DNA of 56,744 nucleotides from Arthrobacter sp. Leaf69 (GTDB taxonomy: Bacteria; Actinomycetota; Actinomycetes; Actinomycetales; Micrococcaceae): NCBI RefSeq assembly GCF_001422645.1, contig NZ_LMLR01000001.1, forward strand, positions 69,580 through 126,323, read 5' to 3'. This document shows positions 8,737-19,447 of this stretch, in pieces. Position 1 is the stretch's first letter. Each line of letters begins with the position of its first letter. A model generated the notes under the pieces. The model searched no databases and was not told the origin of the DNA. It worked only from the letters and a program-made list of their open reading frames with translations. A program made the translations under genes and the position numbers.

Positions 8737-8810
8737 AACGACGCCCGGTTCACCCGGCCGCGAAGTTGAGGCCGCCGATCCAGGAGCGAAGAAACACCTG
8801 GCTGGGGTGA

Positions 8811-10556
<1,746 letters not shown>

Positions 10557-10603
10557 CCCCCGCTCCAGTGCTGCTCAACCAGCCCTGAACGTGCAGTAAA
10601 CAA

Positions 10604-10639
10604 CGACGGCGGTCCCTCCTTCGGGTGGGGCCGCCGTCG
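10604..10639 (+). terminator. Hairpin terminator after groEL
   Basis: CGACGGCGGTCCC pairs with GGGGCCGCCGTCG across a short loop that includes TCCTTCGGG. There is no T-run, as is usual in high-GC actinobacteria. It lies 48 bases after the groEL stop. Confidence 0.7.
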
Positions 10640-10727
10640 GCGTTAACGTGTTTTGGCGCATGGCTGGCGGAAAGCTGGCGAAAGCTCCGGGGCATCGGGC
10701 CGGGCGGAGGTCTGGCAGGATGGTGCA

Positions 10728-11723
10728 GTGACGATTACAGCAGCAGCCGACGGTTCGGCTTTAGGCAATCCCGGCCCGGCCGGATGGGCATGGTACGTGG
10801 ACGACGACTGCTGGCGGGCCGGCGGATGGCCGCACGGCACCAACAACATGGGCGAGCTCATGGCCGTGCTGGACCTGTTCCGCTCCACCGCCCACCTGTC
10901 CGGCGAGGATCTGCACATCCTCTGCGACAGCCAGTACGTCATCAACTCCGTGACCAAATGGATGCCGGGCTGGAAGCGCAAGGGGTGGCGCAAGTCCGAC
11001 GGCAAGCCGGTGATGAACGTCGAGCTGCTCAAGGAAATCGACCAGGCACTGGTCGGCCGCAAGTACACCTTCGAATGGGTGCGGGGCCACGCCGGTCACG
11101 ACCTCAACGAGGCGGCGGATGACCGGGCCAGGGCTGCTGCCACGGCCTTCCAGGAGGGCGTGGCCGTGCGCCAGGGCCCCGGGTTCGGCGCGGCGGCCGA
11201 GGCCGCCGTGGAGGCAGGGGCTCCGGGAGCCCAGGCATCGCCCGCTGCGGCGCAGGCAGCCTCCCGCCCGGCGCAGCCGGAGAGCGCCAGGCAGCCGTTG
11301 TTTGGTGAACCGTCCCTCTTTGACGAACCGGATCTTTTCAGCGTTCTGGACGAGGACCCGACGCCCGCGCCGGGCACTGACGCGAGCCCGGAGGTCATCG
11401 TCGAGGCTTTGGAGCGCGAGCTCCTCCTGCCGGAAACGCGCTCCGACCTGGGGCGTACCGGAGTGCTGCTGCACCCTGACTTCACCGAAATCGGGACCTC
11501 AGGCCGGATCTGGACCCGCGACGCCATGATGATGTCCCTGGAAGACAATCCGGGCGGCCCCACCGAGGTGGAGATCCTGGGTGCTGACCGGCTGGGCGAG
11601 CAGACTATTCTCCTGACATACCGCAGCCGCGCCCGGACGGGGACGGCCCTGCGCAGCTCCCTGTGGGTCCACGACGGCGCCCAATGGCGGCTCCGCTTCC
11701 ATCAGGGCACGCCGGAGGCCTGA
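10728..11723 (+). CDS. rnhA: Ribonuclease HI fused to a DUF4440/NTF2-like domain
   Basis: 331 residues. The N-terminal RNase HI domain (1-145) cleaves the RNA strand of RNA-DNA hybrids; the metal-binding carboxylates are Asp8 (ADGSALGNPGPAG), Glu43 (NNMGELMA), Asp67 (CDSQYV) and Asp131 (NEAADDRA), with the flexible-loop HAGHD nearby. A Pro/Ala-rich linker (150-215) leads to a C-terminal domain (about 225-331, LHPDFTEIGTSGRIWTRD) resembling DUF4440, an NTF2-like fold of uncertain role. GTG at 10728 is chosen because AGGA lies eight bases before it; a longer upstream extension is not supported. The fusion is unlike the standalone E. coli enzyme. Confidence 0.87.
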   Translation: MTITAAADGSALGNPGPAGWAWYVDDDCWRAGGWPHGTNNMGELMAVLDLFRSTAHLSGEDLHILCDSQYVINSVTKWMPGWKRKGWRKSDGKPVMNVELLKEIDQALVGRKYTFEWVRGHAGHDLNEAADDRARAAATAFQEGVAVRQGPGFGAAAEAAVEAGAPGAQASPAAAQAASRPAQPESARQPLFGEPSLFDEPDLFSVLDEDPTPAPGTDASPEVIVEALERELLLPETRSDLGRTGVLLHPDFTEIGTSGRIWTRDAMMMSLEDNPGGPTEVEILGADRLGEQTILLTYRSRARTGTALRSSLWVHDGAQWRLRFHQGTPEA

Positions 11724-11750
11724 GCCTCCCTGCGGCGCGCAGGCGGCCGG

Positions 11751-12038
11751 TCAGCTGAACCGCTGCGTGTTGGTCAGTTCGGCCTGGGCGTAACTGGCCG
11801 CCGCGGAGTTCAGTGCCAGGTTGATCGATGCGAGGGATGCCTCCACTTTGCCCTGGGTCAGCGTCCACTCGGCCACAAGGGCCTGGAAGTTGGTGGCGGC
11901 CGAGCCGCGCCACGTGGCCTGCAACTCGTCCAGCCCCCGTTTCATGGCCTGGACGTCCGAGCCGATCCGGTCGACTGTGGCCTTGACGGTTGCTGACTTG
12001 AGCTGGAGGAGTTCCGTATCGACGGAGATAATGCTCAT
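11751..12038 (-). CDS. WXG100 family (EsxA-like) secreted protein
   Basis: 95 residues, the typical length of ESAT-6-like proteins, forming a helical hairpin with the turn motif WRG (residues 43-45). Such proteins are substrates or structural partners of type VII secretion (EccC-driven). It has no Esx partner next to it and no ecc genes are in the window, so the secretion system, if present, must be elsewhere. It lies convergent to the RNase HI fusion and just downstream of the two-component system on the same strand, 122 bp away. Confidence 0.85.
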   Translation of the reverse strand: MSIISVDTELLQLKSATVKATVDRIGSDVQAMKRGLDELQATWRGSAATNFQALVAEWTLTQGKVEASLASINLALNSAAASYAQAELTNTQRFS

Positions 12039-12160
12039 TGGGGTGCCCTCTCGACAGTGCCTGCTCCGGGATTTCCGGATACTGCGAGCCTAGGCAGGTC
12101 GCGGGGCGCGGGCTAAGCCCGGCCACGGTATGTGGAAAAAGCGTCAGGATCGCGGGCGCG

Positions 12161-13678
12161 CTACTCCCCGCGGGCGTCGTCCGGGCCGGTGTCGGTCTCG
12201 TGATCCGCAGCCGAACCGGCACTGACACTGGAGCCGGTGTCCTCCATGGACTCGTCCAGGAACGGAAGACTGACCACCAAGGTGGCGCCGCCGCCGTCGG
12301 TCTCCTCGACCCGGACGGTGCCGGCATGCGAGCCGACGATGGCCGCGACGATCGCCAGCCCAAGCCCGCTGCCACCGGTCTCCCGGGTGCGGGAGGTGTC
12401 CGCCCGGTAGAACCGCTCGAAGATCTTTGCGGCTTCCTCGGCGGGGACGCCGGGACCATGGTCGCGGACCTCGATGACGGACAGCCGGCTGCCGTCCGCC
12501 GCGGTGCGGGCGCCGACGGCGAGTTCAATGGGCGTGCCCTCGGGGGTGTAGCGCAGGGCGTTGCCCACGAGGTTCCCCACCACCTGCCGTAGTTTGGCCT
12601 CGTCGCCCACGACCGGGGCCGGCGCGGGCGGGCCGCCGTCGAGCCCGGTCAGCGAGATGACACGGCTGCGGTCGCTCGCCTGGGTGTCCACGACGGCGTC
12701 GTTGGCGATCAGCAGCAGATCGGCGGGTTTCTGCTGGAGCGGCCGCTGCTCATCGATCCTGGCAAGCAGCAGCAGGTCCTCCACCATGGCCCCCATCCGC
12801 TTGGCCTCGCTTTCGATCCGCCCCATGGCGGTCGCCACATCCTCCGGGGTGGACAGCGCGCCCTGCCGGTACAGCTCGGAGAAACCGCGGATCGTCACCA
12901 GCGGCGTGCGCAGTTCATGCGAGGCGTCCGCGGCGAAGCGGCGCATCCGTTCCTCGGAAGCCATCCGGGCGGCGAAGGCCGTTTCGATGTGGGCCAGCAT
13001 GGCATTGAGCGAGCTGCCCAGCCGGCCCACCTCCGTGTTGGGGTTTTCGATTTCGACGCGCCGGGACAGATCGCCGGCAGCAATGGCCGCCGCGGTCCTT
13101 TCGACCCGTGCCAGCGGCCGGAAGGACCGGGAGATGCTCCACGTGGCGATGAAGAACGCCAGGACAAGAGTCAGCAGCCCGACGCCGACCACCACCAGGA
13201 CAGCGTGTTCCATGACGGAATCGACCGGCCACAGCGGCAGCCCGATGACCACGACGGAGCTGCGCTCCTTGCTGTCCACAACGTTCAGCGCGACCACCCG
13301 CCAGTTGCGTCCGTCCGTGCCGCGGACCTGGAAGGGGGCCTGGTCGCGGGCAGCGGCTTCCTGGGAGGTGATGGTGGGGATATCCGGGTGGAGCACCTTG
13401 TTGCCGCCGAACGGCACTGCCGGCTGCCCCGGCGCGAACAGCATCAGCGAGTAGTCGGTGGGGATGCTCTGGGTCTGGTCCTGGAGCTGGCTGAAGGACT
13501 GCTGCTGGCGCACCGAGGCAATCGCGGCCCGCAGCTTGTCGTCGACCTGCCCCTGCAGATAGCTGTGCAGCAGCGTCAGGGTCCCGGCGCCGGTGGCGGT
13601 GAGGGCCACCAGCATCAGTGCGGTCATAATCGCGACGAGCTGCGACCTCAGCGACGCCGACTTCCAACGGAGCAGCAA
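12161..13678 (-). CDS. Two-component sensor histidine kinase
   Basis: 505 residues. TM1 at about 12-36, an extracytoplasmic sensor region (37-155), TM2 (about 157-180), HAMP (about 181-235), HisKA with DASHELRTPL (phospho-acceptor His254) and a HATPase domain with N-box VGNLVGNALRYTPEG, DHGPGVP and GGSGLGLAIV. Overall layout resembles actinobacterial TcrY/MprB/CseC kinases. It begins six bases after the stop of the response regulator, so they form one operon. The signal sensed is not evident. Confidence 0.92.
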   Translation of the reverse strand: MLLRWKSASLRSQLVAIMTALMLVALTATGAGTLTLLHSYLQGQVDDKLRAAIASVRQQQSFSQLQDQTQSIPTDYSLMLFAPGQPAVPFGGNKVLHPDIPTITSQEAAARDQAPFQVRGTDGRNWRVVALNVVDSKERSSVVVIGLPLWPVDSVMEHAVLVVVGVGLLTLVLAFFIATWSISRSFRPLARVERTAAAIAAGDLSRRVEIENPNTEVGRLGSSLNAMLAHIETAFAARMASEERMRRFAADASHELRTPLVTIRGFSELYRQGALSTPEDVATAMGRIESEAKRMGAMVEDLLLLARIDEQRPLQQKPADLLLIANDAVVDTQASDRSRVISLTGLDGGPPAPAPVVGDEAKLRQVVGNLVGNALRYTPEGTPIELAVGARTAADGSRLSVIEVRDHGPGVPAEEAAKIFERFYRADTSRTRETGGSGLGLAIVAAIVGSHAGTVRVEETDGGGATLVVSLPFLDESMEDTGSSVSAGSAADHETDTGPDDARGE

Positions 13679-13684
13679 CGGAGG

Positions 13685-14404
13685 TCAGCGCTTCTCGGCC
13701 GTCCGCAGCACGTAGCCCACGCCCCGTTTGGTCTGGATCAGGGCCGGGCCATCGGGGTCAATGTCCACTTTGCGGCGCAGGTAGGAGATGTAGGACTCCA
13801 CGATCGAGGCATCTCCGTTGAAGTCGTACTCCCAGACGTGGTCCAGGATCTGGGCCTTGGACAGCACCCGGTTGGGATTCAGCATGAGGTAGCGCAGGAG
13901 CTTGAATTCGGTGGGGGAGAGCTCGATCACCGTGCCGCCGCGGCGCACCTCGTGGGCATCGTCGTCGAGCTCGAGGTCATCGACGCGGATGACGGCGTCG
14001 TCATCCTGGAGGGGCTGCGTACGCCGCAGCACGGCGCGGATCCGCGCCACCACCTCATCGAGGCTGAAGGGTTTGGTGACGTAGTCGTCGCCGCCCACCG
14101 TCAGGCCCATGACTTTGTCTTCGGTGTCATCCTTGGCCGTCAGGAAGAGAACGGGGAAGTGCTTGCCCGCGGCCCGGAGCCGGCGGGTGACGGTGAAGCC
14201 GTCCATATCCGGCAACATGACGTCCAGGACGGCCAGATCGGGGGAATGGAGATCGGCCGCCGCCAGGGCTTCGCGCCCGTTGGCCGCCGAGACGACTTCA
14301 AAGCCGGCAAACCGCAGGGACGTGGACAGCAGCTCGCGGATGTTCGGTTCATCATCGACGACGAGCAGCTTGGCTTCGGGACCGTTCTTCTTCATGACTC
14401 CCAT
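13685..14404 (-). CDS. OmpR/PhoB-family response regulator
   Basis: 239 residues. Receiver domain with acidic pocket DDEPN and phospho-acceptor Asp61 (LAVLDVMLPDMDG) and the conserved Lys in YVTKPFS, followed by a winged-helix DNA-binding domain ending IQTKRGVGYVLR. Partner of the kinase directly downstream. ATG at 14404 follows GGGAG by four bases; a second ATG at 14395 is a possible start. A perfect 8-1-8 palindrome (14409-14425) overlaps the Shine-Dalgarno site. Confidence 0.93.
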   Translation of the reverse strand: MGVMKKNGPEAKLLVVDDEPNIRELLSTSLRFAGFEVVSAANGREALAAADLHSPDLAVLDVMLPDMDGFTVTRRLRAAGKHFPVLFLTAKDDTEDKVMGLTVGGDDYVTKPFSLDEVVARIRAVLRRTQPLQDDDAVIRVDDLELDDDAHEVRRGGTVIELSPTEFKLLRYLMLNPNRVLSKAQILDHVWEYDFNGDASIVESYISYLRRKVDIDPDGPALIQTKRGVGYVLRTAEKR

Positions 14405-14408
14405 GATG

Positions 14409-14425
14409 CTCCCAGACTCTGGGAG
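14409..14425. promoter_or_regulatory. Palindrome over the ribosome-binding site of the response regulator gene
   Basis: CTCCCAGA-C-TCTGGGAG, a perfect 8-bp inverted repeat with a one-base centre that includes the GGGAG Shine-Dalgarno site. It could be an operator or a structure that hides the ribosome-binding site; which, if either, cannot be told from sequence. Confidence 0.45.
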
Positions 14426-14452
14426 TTTTCTGAATGGCTCATGTGTGTTGCA

Positions 14453-14484
14453 TGTTCCCGGGGTGCCAGGAATTTCCGGGAACA
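14453..14484 (-). terminator. Inverted repeat after the XPB gene
   Basis: TGTTCCCGG and CCGGGAACA, nine paired bases around a 14-base loop, lie between the XPB stop and the response-regulator start. Most simply a terminator for the XPB operon; no T-run. Confidence 0.5.
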
Positions 14485-14499
14485 GGCATTGCCGGGCGC

Positions 14500-16146
14500 C
14501 TAAATCGCCGTCCCGACGTCCTTGGCATCCATGATCCGGTAGGCGTACCCCTGCTCGGCAAGGAAGCGCTGGCGTTTGGCCGCGAAGTCCTGGTCCAGCG
14601 TGTCCCTGGCCACCAGGGAGTAGAAGCGTGCGGCGCGGCCGTCCTTCTTGGGCCGCAGCAGCCGGCCGAGGCGCTGCGCCTCCTCCTGCCGGGAGCCGAA
14701 GGAGCCCGAGACCTGGATCGCCACAGACGCCTCGGGCAGGTCGATGGAGAAGTTCGCGACCTTGGACACCACCAGGGTCTGCACTTCGCCGGCGCGGAAG
14801 GCGTCAAAGAGCTTCTGGCGTTCCTTGACGGACGTGTCGCCCTTGATCACCGGCGCCTGCAGGCGCTCGCCGATCTCGTCCAGCTGGTCGATGTACTGGC
14901 CGATCACCAGCAGTTGCTCGCCCGCGTGCTCGGCGACCAGCCGTTCCACCACCAGGGTCTTGGACTCGGACGTGGCGCACAGCCGGTACTTGTCCGCGTC
15001 CTCGGCCATCGCGTAGGCCACGCGTTCGTCGCGGGGCAGGTCGATCCGGACCTCGACGCAGTCGGCCGGCGCGATGTAGCCCTGCGCCTCGATGTCTTTC
15101 CACGGCGCGTCGTAGCGCTTCGGCCCGATCAGGCTGAAGACCTCGCCCTCGCGGCCGTCTTCACGGACCAGCGTGGCGGTGAGGCCGAGCCTGCGGCGGG
15201 CCTGCAAATCCGCGGTCATCCGGAAGATCGGCGCGGGCAGGAGGTGGACCTCGTCATAGATGATGAGCCCCCAGTCGTTGCCGTCCACCAGCTCCAGATG
15301 GGGGTAGAGCCCGCCCCGCTTGGTGGTCAGGACCTGGTAGGTGGCGATCGTGACGGGCCGGACCTCCTTGACGGAGCCGGAGTATTCGCCGATCTCCTCC
15401 TCGGTGAGGGAGGTCCGCTTCAGCAGCTCGTCCTTCCACTGCCGGGCGGACACCGTGTTGGTCACCAGGATCAGCGTCGTGGTGGAGCTGGTGGCCATCG
15501 CGGCGGCGCCCACCAAGGTTTTGCCGGCGCCGCAGGGGAGCACGACGACGCCGCTGCCGCCGGCCCAGAAGTTCTCCATCGCCAGCTGCTGGTAGGGGCG
15601 GAGCTTCCAGCCGGACTCGTCGAGCATGATGGGGTGCGGCGTGCCGTCGACGTAGCCGGCCAGGTCCTCGGCCGGCCAGCCGATTTTCAGCAACAGCTGC
15701 TTGAGCTGGCCGCGCTGGGAGGAGTGCACCACCACGGTCTCACCGTCGATCCTCGGGCCCAGCAAGGGGGCGATTTTCTTGGCGCGGCTGACTTCCTCCA
15801 GCACCGGATAGTCGGAGGTACGCATGACCAGGCCGTGCTGCGGGTCCTTTTCGAGCCGGAGCCGGCCGTACCGGGACATGGTCTCTTCGACGTCGATCAG
15901 CAGGGAATGCGGCACCGGGAAACGGGAGTACTTCAGCAGCGTGTCCAGCACTCTTTCGGCGTCGAGCCCGGCGGCCCGGGCGTTCCAGAGGCCCAGCGGC
16001 GTCAGTCGGTAGCTGTGCACGTGCTCGGGGGCGCGTTCCAGCTCGGCGAACGCCGCGATGGCGTGGCGTGCTTCGGTGGCCAGTTCGTGGTCGACTTCGA
16101 GCAGGATGGTTTTGTCACTCTGGACAATCAGCGGTCCGTCGGTCAC
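14500..16146 (-). CDS. XPB-type DNA repair helicase (superfamily 2)
   Basis: 548 residues. ATP-dependent 3'-5' helicase related to eukaryotic/archaeal XPB, found in many actinobacteria. N-terminal damage-recognition-like domain (1-175), then RecA-like domain 1 with Walker A PCGAGKT (204-210) and DEVH (298-301), motif III LTATL, and domain 2 ending with QRLGRLLRPK (motif VI). Starts with GTG at 16146, overlapping the stop of the upstream helicase-associated gene by four bases (GTGA), so the two are translated together and probably act together. Confidence 0.93.
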   Translation of the reverse strand: MTDGPLIVQSDKTILLEVDHELATEARHAIAAFAELERAPEHVHSYRLTPLGLWNARAAGLDAERVLDTLLKYSRFPVPHSLLIDVEETMSRYGRLRLEKDPQHGLVMRTSDYPVLEEVSRAKKIAPLLGPRIDGETVVVHSSQRGQLKQLLLKIGWPAEDLAGYVDGTPHPIMLDESGWKLRPYQQLAMENFWAGGSGVVVLPCGAGKTLVGAAAMATSSTTTLILVTNTVSARQWKDELLKRTSLTEEEIGEYSGSVKEVRPVTIATYQVLTTKRGGLYPHLELVDGNDWGLIIYDEVHLLPAPIFRMTADLQARRRLGLTATLVREDGREGEVFSLIGPKRYDAPWKDIEAQGYIAPADCVEVRIDLPRDERVAYAMAEDADKYRLCATSESKTLVVERLVAEHAGEQLLVIGQYIDQLDEIGERLQAPVIKGDTSVKERQKLFDAFRAGEVQTLVVSKVANFSIDLPEASVAIQVSGSFGSRQEEAQRLGRLLRPKKDGRAARFYSLVARDTLDQDFAAKRQRFLAEQGYAYRIMDAKDVGTAI

Positions 16147-18632
16147 TGGAGCAATTCCTCTGCGGCTTCTACGTCGATAATCCGGTGGATGGACAGGACG
16201 CGTTCGGTTTCCTTGTCCGGATCGAACACCCGGACCCGCCCACCGTTCACAGCTACCGGAACAACTGTCTCCCGCACGGCATTCCCCAGGCCGTCGACGA
16301 CGTTCATCACCACACGCTGCTTGAGCCGGATTGCCTTCTGCAGGGTTTCCAGTCCCAGCTGGGTTGCCTCCTCGCTGCCGGGTGCCGCCGCGGGATGCCC
16401 GACGGCGCCGCCCGCGGCGGGCCGCTCGCTGCGCAGCAACGCCAGCTGGGCGTCGACGTCGGCTTCCGGAGGGGCAGTGCGCGGCGCGCTATAGACCGGC
16501 CGGGCACTGCCGGGCAGCGCCGTGGTGCGGCGCAGCCGGATGCCGCCGGCTTCGGACTCCTCCACGGACGGGGACAACCCCAGGCTCCGGAGGACCTGCG
16601 CCGTGTCGCGCGGCGCCGCGTGCGAGACCAGCACGGTGGGTGCGAGCCGCACCAGGCCCAGGCCGGAGGCGCCGGGAGTGTTGAGCAGTTCGAGCAGGGC
16701 CGTTTCGTCGTCGCTCTGGATGAAGCTTGCGGCAGAGCCCACCCGCAGCCTGGCATGGCGGGCGGCGGTGTCCTCGATCAGGTACTTCAGCGGTTGAGGG
16801 ATCGCCGTTGCCGAGTGCAGGCCCAGGAACTCCAGCATGGCCGCGGCATCCTGGCCCGCGTCGAGCGCGCGCCGGACCGAGGCGGTAGAGAACCGGTAGA
16901 TCGTGGCCGGGCCCTGGCCTTCGGCGTCGGCCATGGTGAGGAGCTTTTCGGTGAGATCCGGTGCGAGGTAGCCGGGGGCCACCGCTGTGAGGTCCGCCTG
17001 TAGCAGCACATGGTTCAGGGCTGCCGGCAGGTGTTCGCCCAGGATTCCCATCGCCTCGTCGGGCTGCTCGGCGGCGATCGCCGCCCCGATCTGGCTGAGC
17101 GCGCCCGAGCCGATCAGCCCCAGCATCTCGGCCTCGGCCAGGACCCCCCGGATCAGGGAGCTGAAACGCCGCGCCATCCGGGGCTGGGTCCAGTCGGCGC
17201 GCTCCAACACAGCCGCGGCGTCCAGTACCGGGGCCTGCCCGTCGGCGGCCGCGGCCTCCCGGGTCAGTTCAGCCAGGATTTCCAGGATCCGTTTCCGGAC
17301 CACCGGGGCGTCCGGGCGCTGGGCTTCGGCCGAGAGCGCATTGATGGTGTTGACGGCGCCGCGGTGGAGGGCCGGGACCGCGGCCTGGCCGTTGACCGGC
17401 TGCCCGACGAGGGAGGGCGCCCGCTCGCTGGCGAGCCAGGCGTTGACCAGCCAGAGCCACTGCTCCTGCCGCGGAAGCGTCAGCCACTCCAGCTGCGGCG
17501 GCTGGACCCAGGCGGAACTGTCCACGTCCAGGCGGATGAGCCCGGCCAGGGCGCACACTTCCGCCAGCACGCCGGCGTCGTGCATCTCGAGCCGGAGGCC
17601 CTCGGCCAGCCGCTTCAACTCCCGGACGCCCACACCGCCGCTGCGCAGGGTGACGAGAGGCTGCTCGCGGACGACATGGAGCAGTTCGCCGACCAGCCGC
17701 AGGGTCTCTGCGATCGCGCCCAGGGCGGCGTTGCGGCGCAGCGCCGCAGAAGTGGATCCCAGGCGCGGAACCGGGGGAGTCAGCGCAAACTTCTCGATGA
17801 CAAAGCCGCCACGCAACGAGACGCCGACGCTGTGCGGAAGCTCCACGTGGGCGGCGTCCAGGGGAACCAGCAGCCCCCGGGCGAGGAGCCAGTCCACCGG
17901 CCCGACGTCGGCGGCCTCGTGCAGGACGGAAGCGCGGCGTTGGGCCTGGGGAACGGCACCCATGGCCCAGTTCCCGAACCGTGCCAGGAGTGCCGCGGTG
18001 CGGTCGGGGGCGGTGTCCAGGATCTGCCGGAGGGACTCCGGCGTGGCCGTCCAGTGCTGCAGCGACAGCGCGGCCTCCATCGGCGTCGTCGCGGGCGAGA
18101 CCGCCGCGCCGCTGCGGTGCAGTTCCCCGACCAGCTGGACCACCCGCTGCGCAAAAGCCGGCTGGAGCCGCACGAGCTCTGTGTAGCTGCGCCCCAGCCC
18201 GGCCGGATAGATGCCGATCACGTCCTTGAGGCTGCCGACCGGCAGGTAGTACCGCTGCTTCGGGCCGGCGGCCGGGGCGCCGTGCGGGGGTTCCGCCCGG
18301 TGGACCAGGGCCAGTTCCTGCAGGGACTGCAGCATCTTGTCGATTGAGGCCAGTGTGGAGCCGTTGATCAGCTTCTTCAGCATTGCCGCGGAGGCGCTGT
18401 GCCCGGTGTCCGTGTTGGTGCACAGGTGCAGGGTCTCAAGGACCTGCATTTCCGGGCGGTTGAGCCGCTCCAAGGCGCGTTGCACGCTGACCCGGCCGCT
18501 GGCCCGCGCCGCGAGGGCTGCGAAGTCCGGCACGCCGGGGGTGATGAGGTCCGGCCGCGCGGTGAACAAGGCCCGCAGCGAATCATCGCTGCGTGCCTGC
18601 AGTTCCTTGCTGAGCGCGCGGATAAGGGACAT
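16143..18632 (-). CDS. Helicase-associated (Helicase_C_3, XPB/Ssl2-like) protein
   Basis: 829 residues. No ATPase motifs are seen. The N-terminal half is a string of helical, winged-helix-like segments, with regular Leu/Ala-rich repeats throughout, and the C-terminal part (KAIRLKQRVVMNVVDGLGN, VRVFDPDKETERVLSIHRI) resembles the WYL-like/Helicase_C_3 region. In actinobacteria this protein is the constant upstream neighbour of XPB and is presumed to be its partner, perhaps the counterpart of archaeal Bax1, though the sequence does not show a nuclease. Four-base overlap with XPB. Confidence 0.82.
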   Translation of the reverse strand: MSLIRALSKELQARSDDSLRALFTARPDLITPGVPDFAALAARASGRVSVQRALERLNRPEMQVLETLHLCTNTDTGHSASAAMLKKLINGSTLASIDKMLQSLQELALVHRAEPPHGAPAAGPKQRYYLPVGSLKDVIGIYPAGLGRSYTELVRLQPAFAQRVVQLVGELHRSGAAVSPATTPMEAALSLQHWTATPESLRQILDTAPDRTAALLARFGNWAMGAVPQAQRRASVLHEAADVGPVDWLLARGLLVPLDAAHVELPHSVGVSLRGGFVIEKFALTPPVPRLGSTSAALRRNAALGAIAETLRLVGELLHVVREQPLVTLRSGGVGVRELKRLAEGLRLEMHDAGVLAEVCALAGLIRLDVDSSAWVQPPQLEWLTLPRQEQWLWLVNAWLASERAPSLVGQPVNGQAAVPALHRGAVNTINALSAEAQRPDAPVVRKRILEILAELTREAAAADGQAPVLDAAAVLERADWTQPRMARRFSSLIRGVLAEAEMLGLIGSGALSQIGAAIAAEQPDEAMGILGEHLPAALNHVLLQADLTAVAPGYLAPDLTEKLLTMADAEGQGPATIYRFSTASVRRALDAGQDAAAMLEFLGLHSATAIPQPLKYLIEDTAARHARLRVGSAASFIQSDDETALLELLNTPGASGLGLVRLAPTVLVSHAAPRDTAQVLRSLGLSPSVEESEAGGIRLRRTTALPGSARPVYSAPRTAPPEADVDAQLALLRSERPAAGGAVGHPAAAPGSEEATQLGLETLQKAIRLKQRVVMNVVDGLGNAVRETVVPVAVNGGRVRVFDPDKETERVLSIHRIIDVEAAEELLQ

Positions 18633-18642
18633 CAGTGCAAGG

Positions 18643-18876
18643 CTACCTTTCGTCCGGTCCTCGGGTCCGGCGGCGGGCTGCCACGCCGTCGATCACGAGC
18701 AAGAGCATCAGCAGGAACGCCACGGGCAGCCCGTAGAGTGCCGTGGAGGTGATCCACACCGGCGAGGCGGCGTTGTTGAAGGCCATTGCCATCACGACGC
18801 CGACTGCCGCGAGGGACAGCACGGCGGCGACGGCCGCAACGATCAGCAGCGGCCGCCGGAAGCGCAATGGAGTCAT
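18643..18876 (-). CDS. Small membrane protein, two helices
   Basis: 77 residues: basic start MTPLRFRR, helix at about 9-33, helix at about 45-65, then an Arg-rich cytoplasmic tail. It lies ten bases upstream of the helicase-associated gene on the same strand, so it is probably the first gene of that operon. No family recognised. A start further upstream (18933) is possible but lacks any ribosome-binding site. Confidence 0.65.
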   Translation of the reverse strand: MTPLRFRRPLLIVAAVAAVLSLAAVGVVMAMAFNNAASPVWITSTALYGLPVAFLLMLLLVIDGVAARRRTRGPDER

Positions 18877-19055
18877 GGAGCTAACGCTAACAGTCCGGCT
18901 TGTCCCCGCGCCCCAAACGGTCAAAGTGGGCAAGGCAGGATAACCTTGAGGGAACAGACCAACACGGTCCGGGCAGTCATACCCTGAACCCGCATATCCA
19001 TGCGGATGCGGTGACCGCCGGCCGTGTCACCAGCAGAACGAAGAGGGTTGATTAC

Positions 19056-19439
19056 GTGCCTACCGGCAAGGTCAAGTGGTATGACAAGGACAAGGGCTTC
19101 GGATTCCTCGCGGGCGAGGACGGTCAGGAAGTCTTCCTGCCGAAGTCCGCGCTCCCGGAGGGCGTAACCGAGCTCAAAGCCGGCACCCGGGTTGAATTCG
19201 GTGTGGCCGACGGCCGCAAGGGCGCCCAGGCCCTGGGCCTGCGCGTGCTGGACAAAACACCGTCCATCGCCAAAGCCAAGCGGCCCAGCGCCAAGGATCT
19301 CGCGCCGCTGGTGCAGGACCTCGTGACCGTCCTGGACAACCTGTCCGGAACGCTGTCCGCGGGCAAGTACCCGGAAGGCAACAAGGGCAAGGCGATCGCC
19401 GTCGCCCTGCGTAAGGTTGCCGACGAGCTGGACGCGTAA
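19056..19439 (+). CDS. Cold-shock domain protein with C-terminal helical extension
   Basis: 127 residues. The cold-shock domain (1-65) has RNP1 KGFGFLAG and RNP2 VFLPK; the RNP2 His/Trp of standard CspA is replaced by Leu-Pro. A Lys/Pro linker and a 55-residue helical tail (LAPLVQDLVTVLDNLSGTL to the end) follow; this long form is usual in actinobacteria. GTG at 19056 with SD GAAGAGGG eight bases ahead. It forms a tight pair with the DUF3027 gene, eight bases downstream. Confidence 0.88.
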   Translation: MPTGKVKWYDKDKGFGFLAGEDGQEVFLPKSALPEGVTELKAGTRVEFGVADGRKGAQALGLRVLDKTPSIAKAKRPSAKDLAPLVQDLVTVLDNLSGTLSAGKYPEGNKGKAIAVALRKVADELDA

Positions 19440-19447
19440 GGCTCCTG

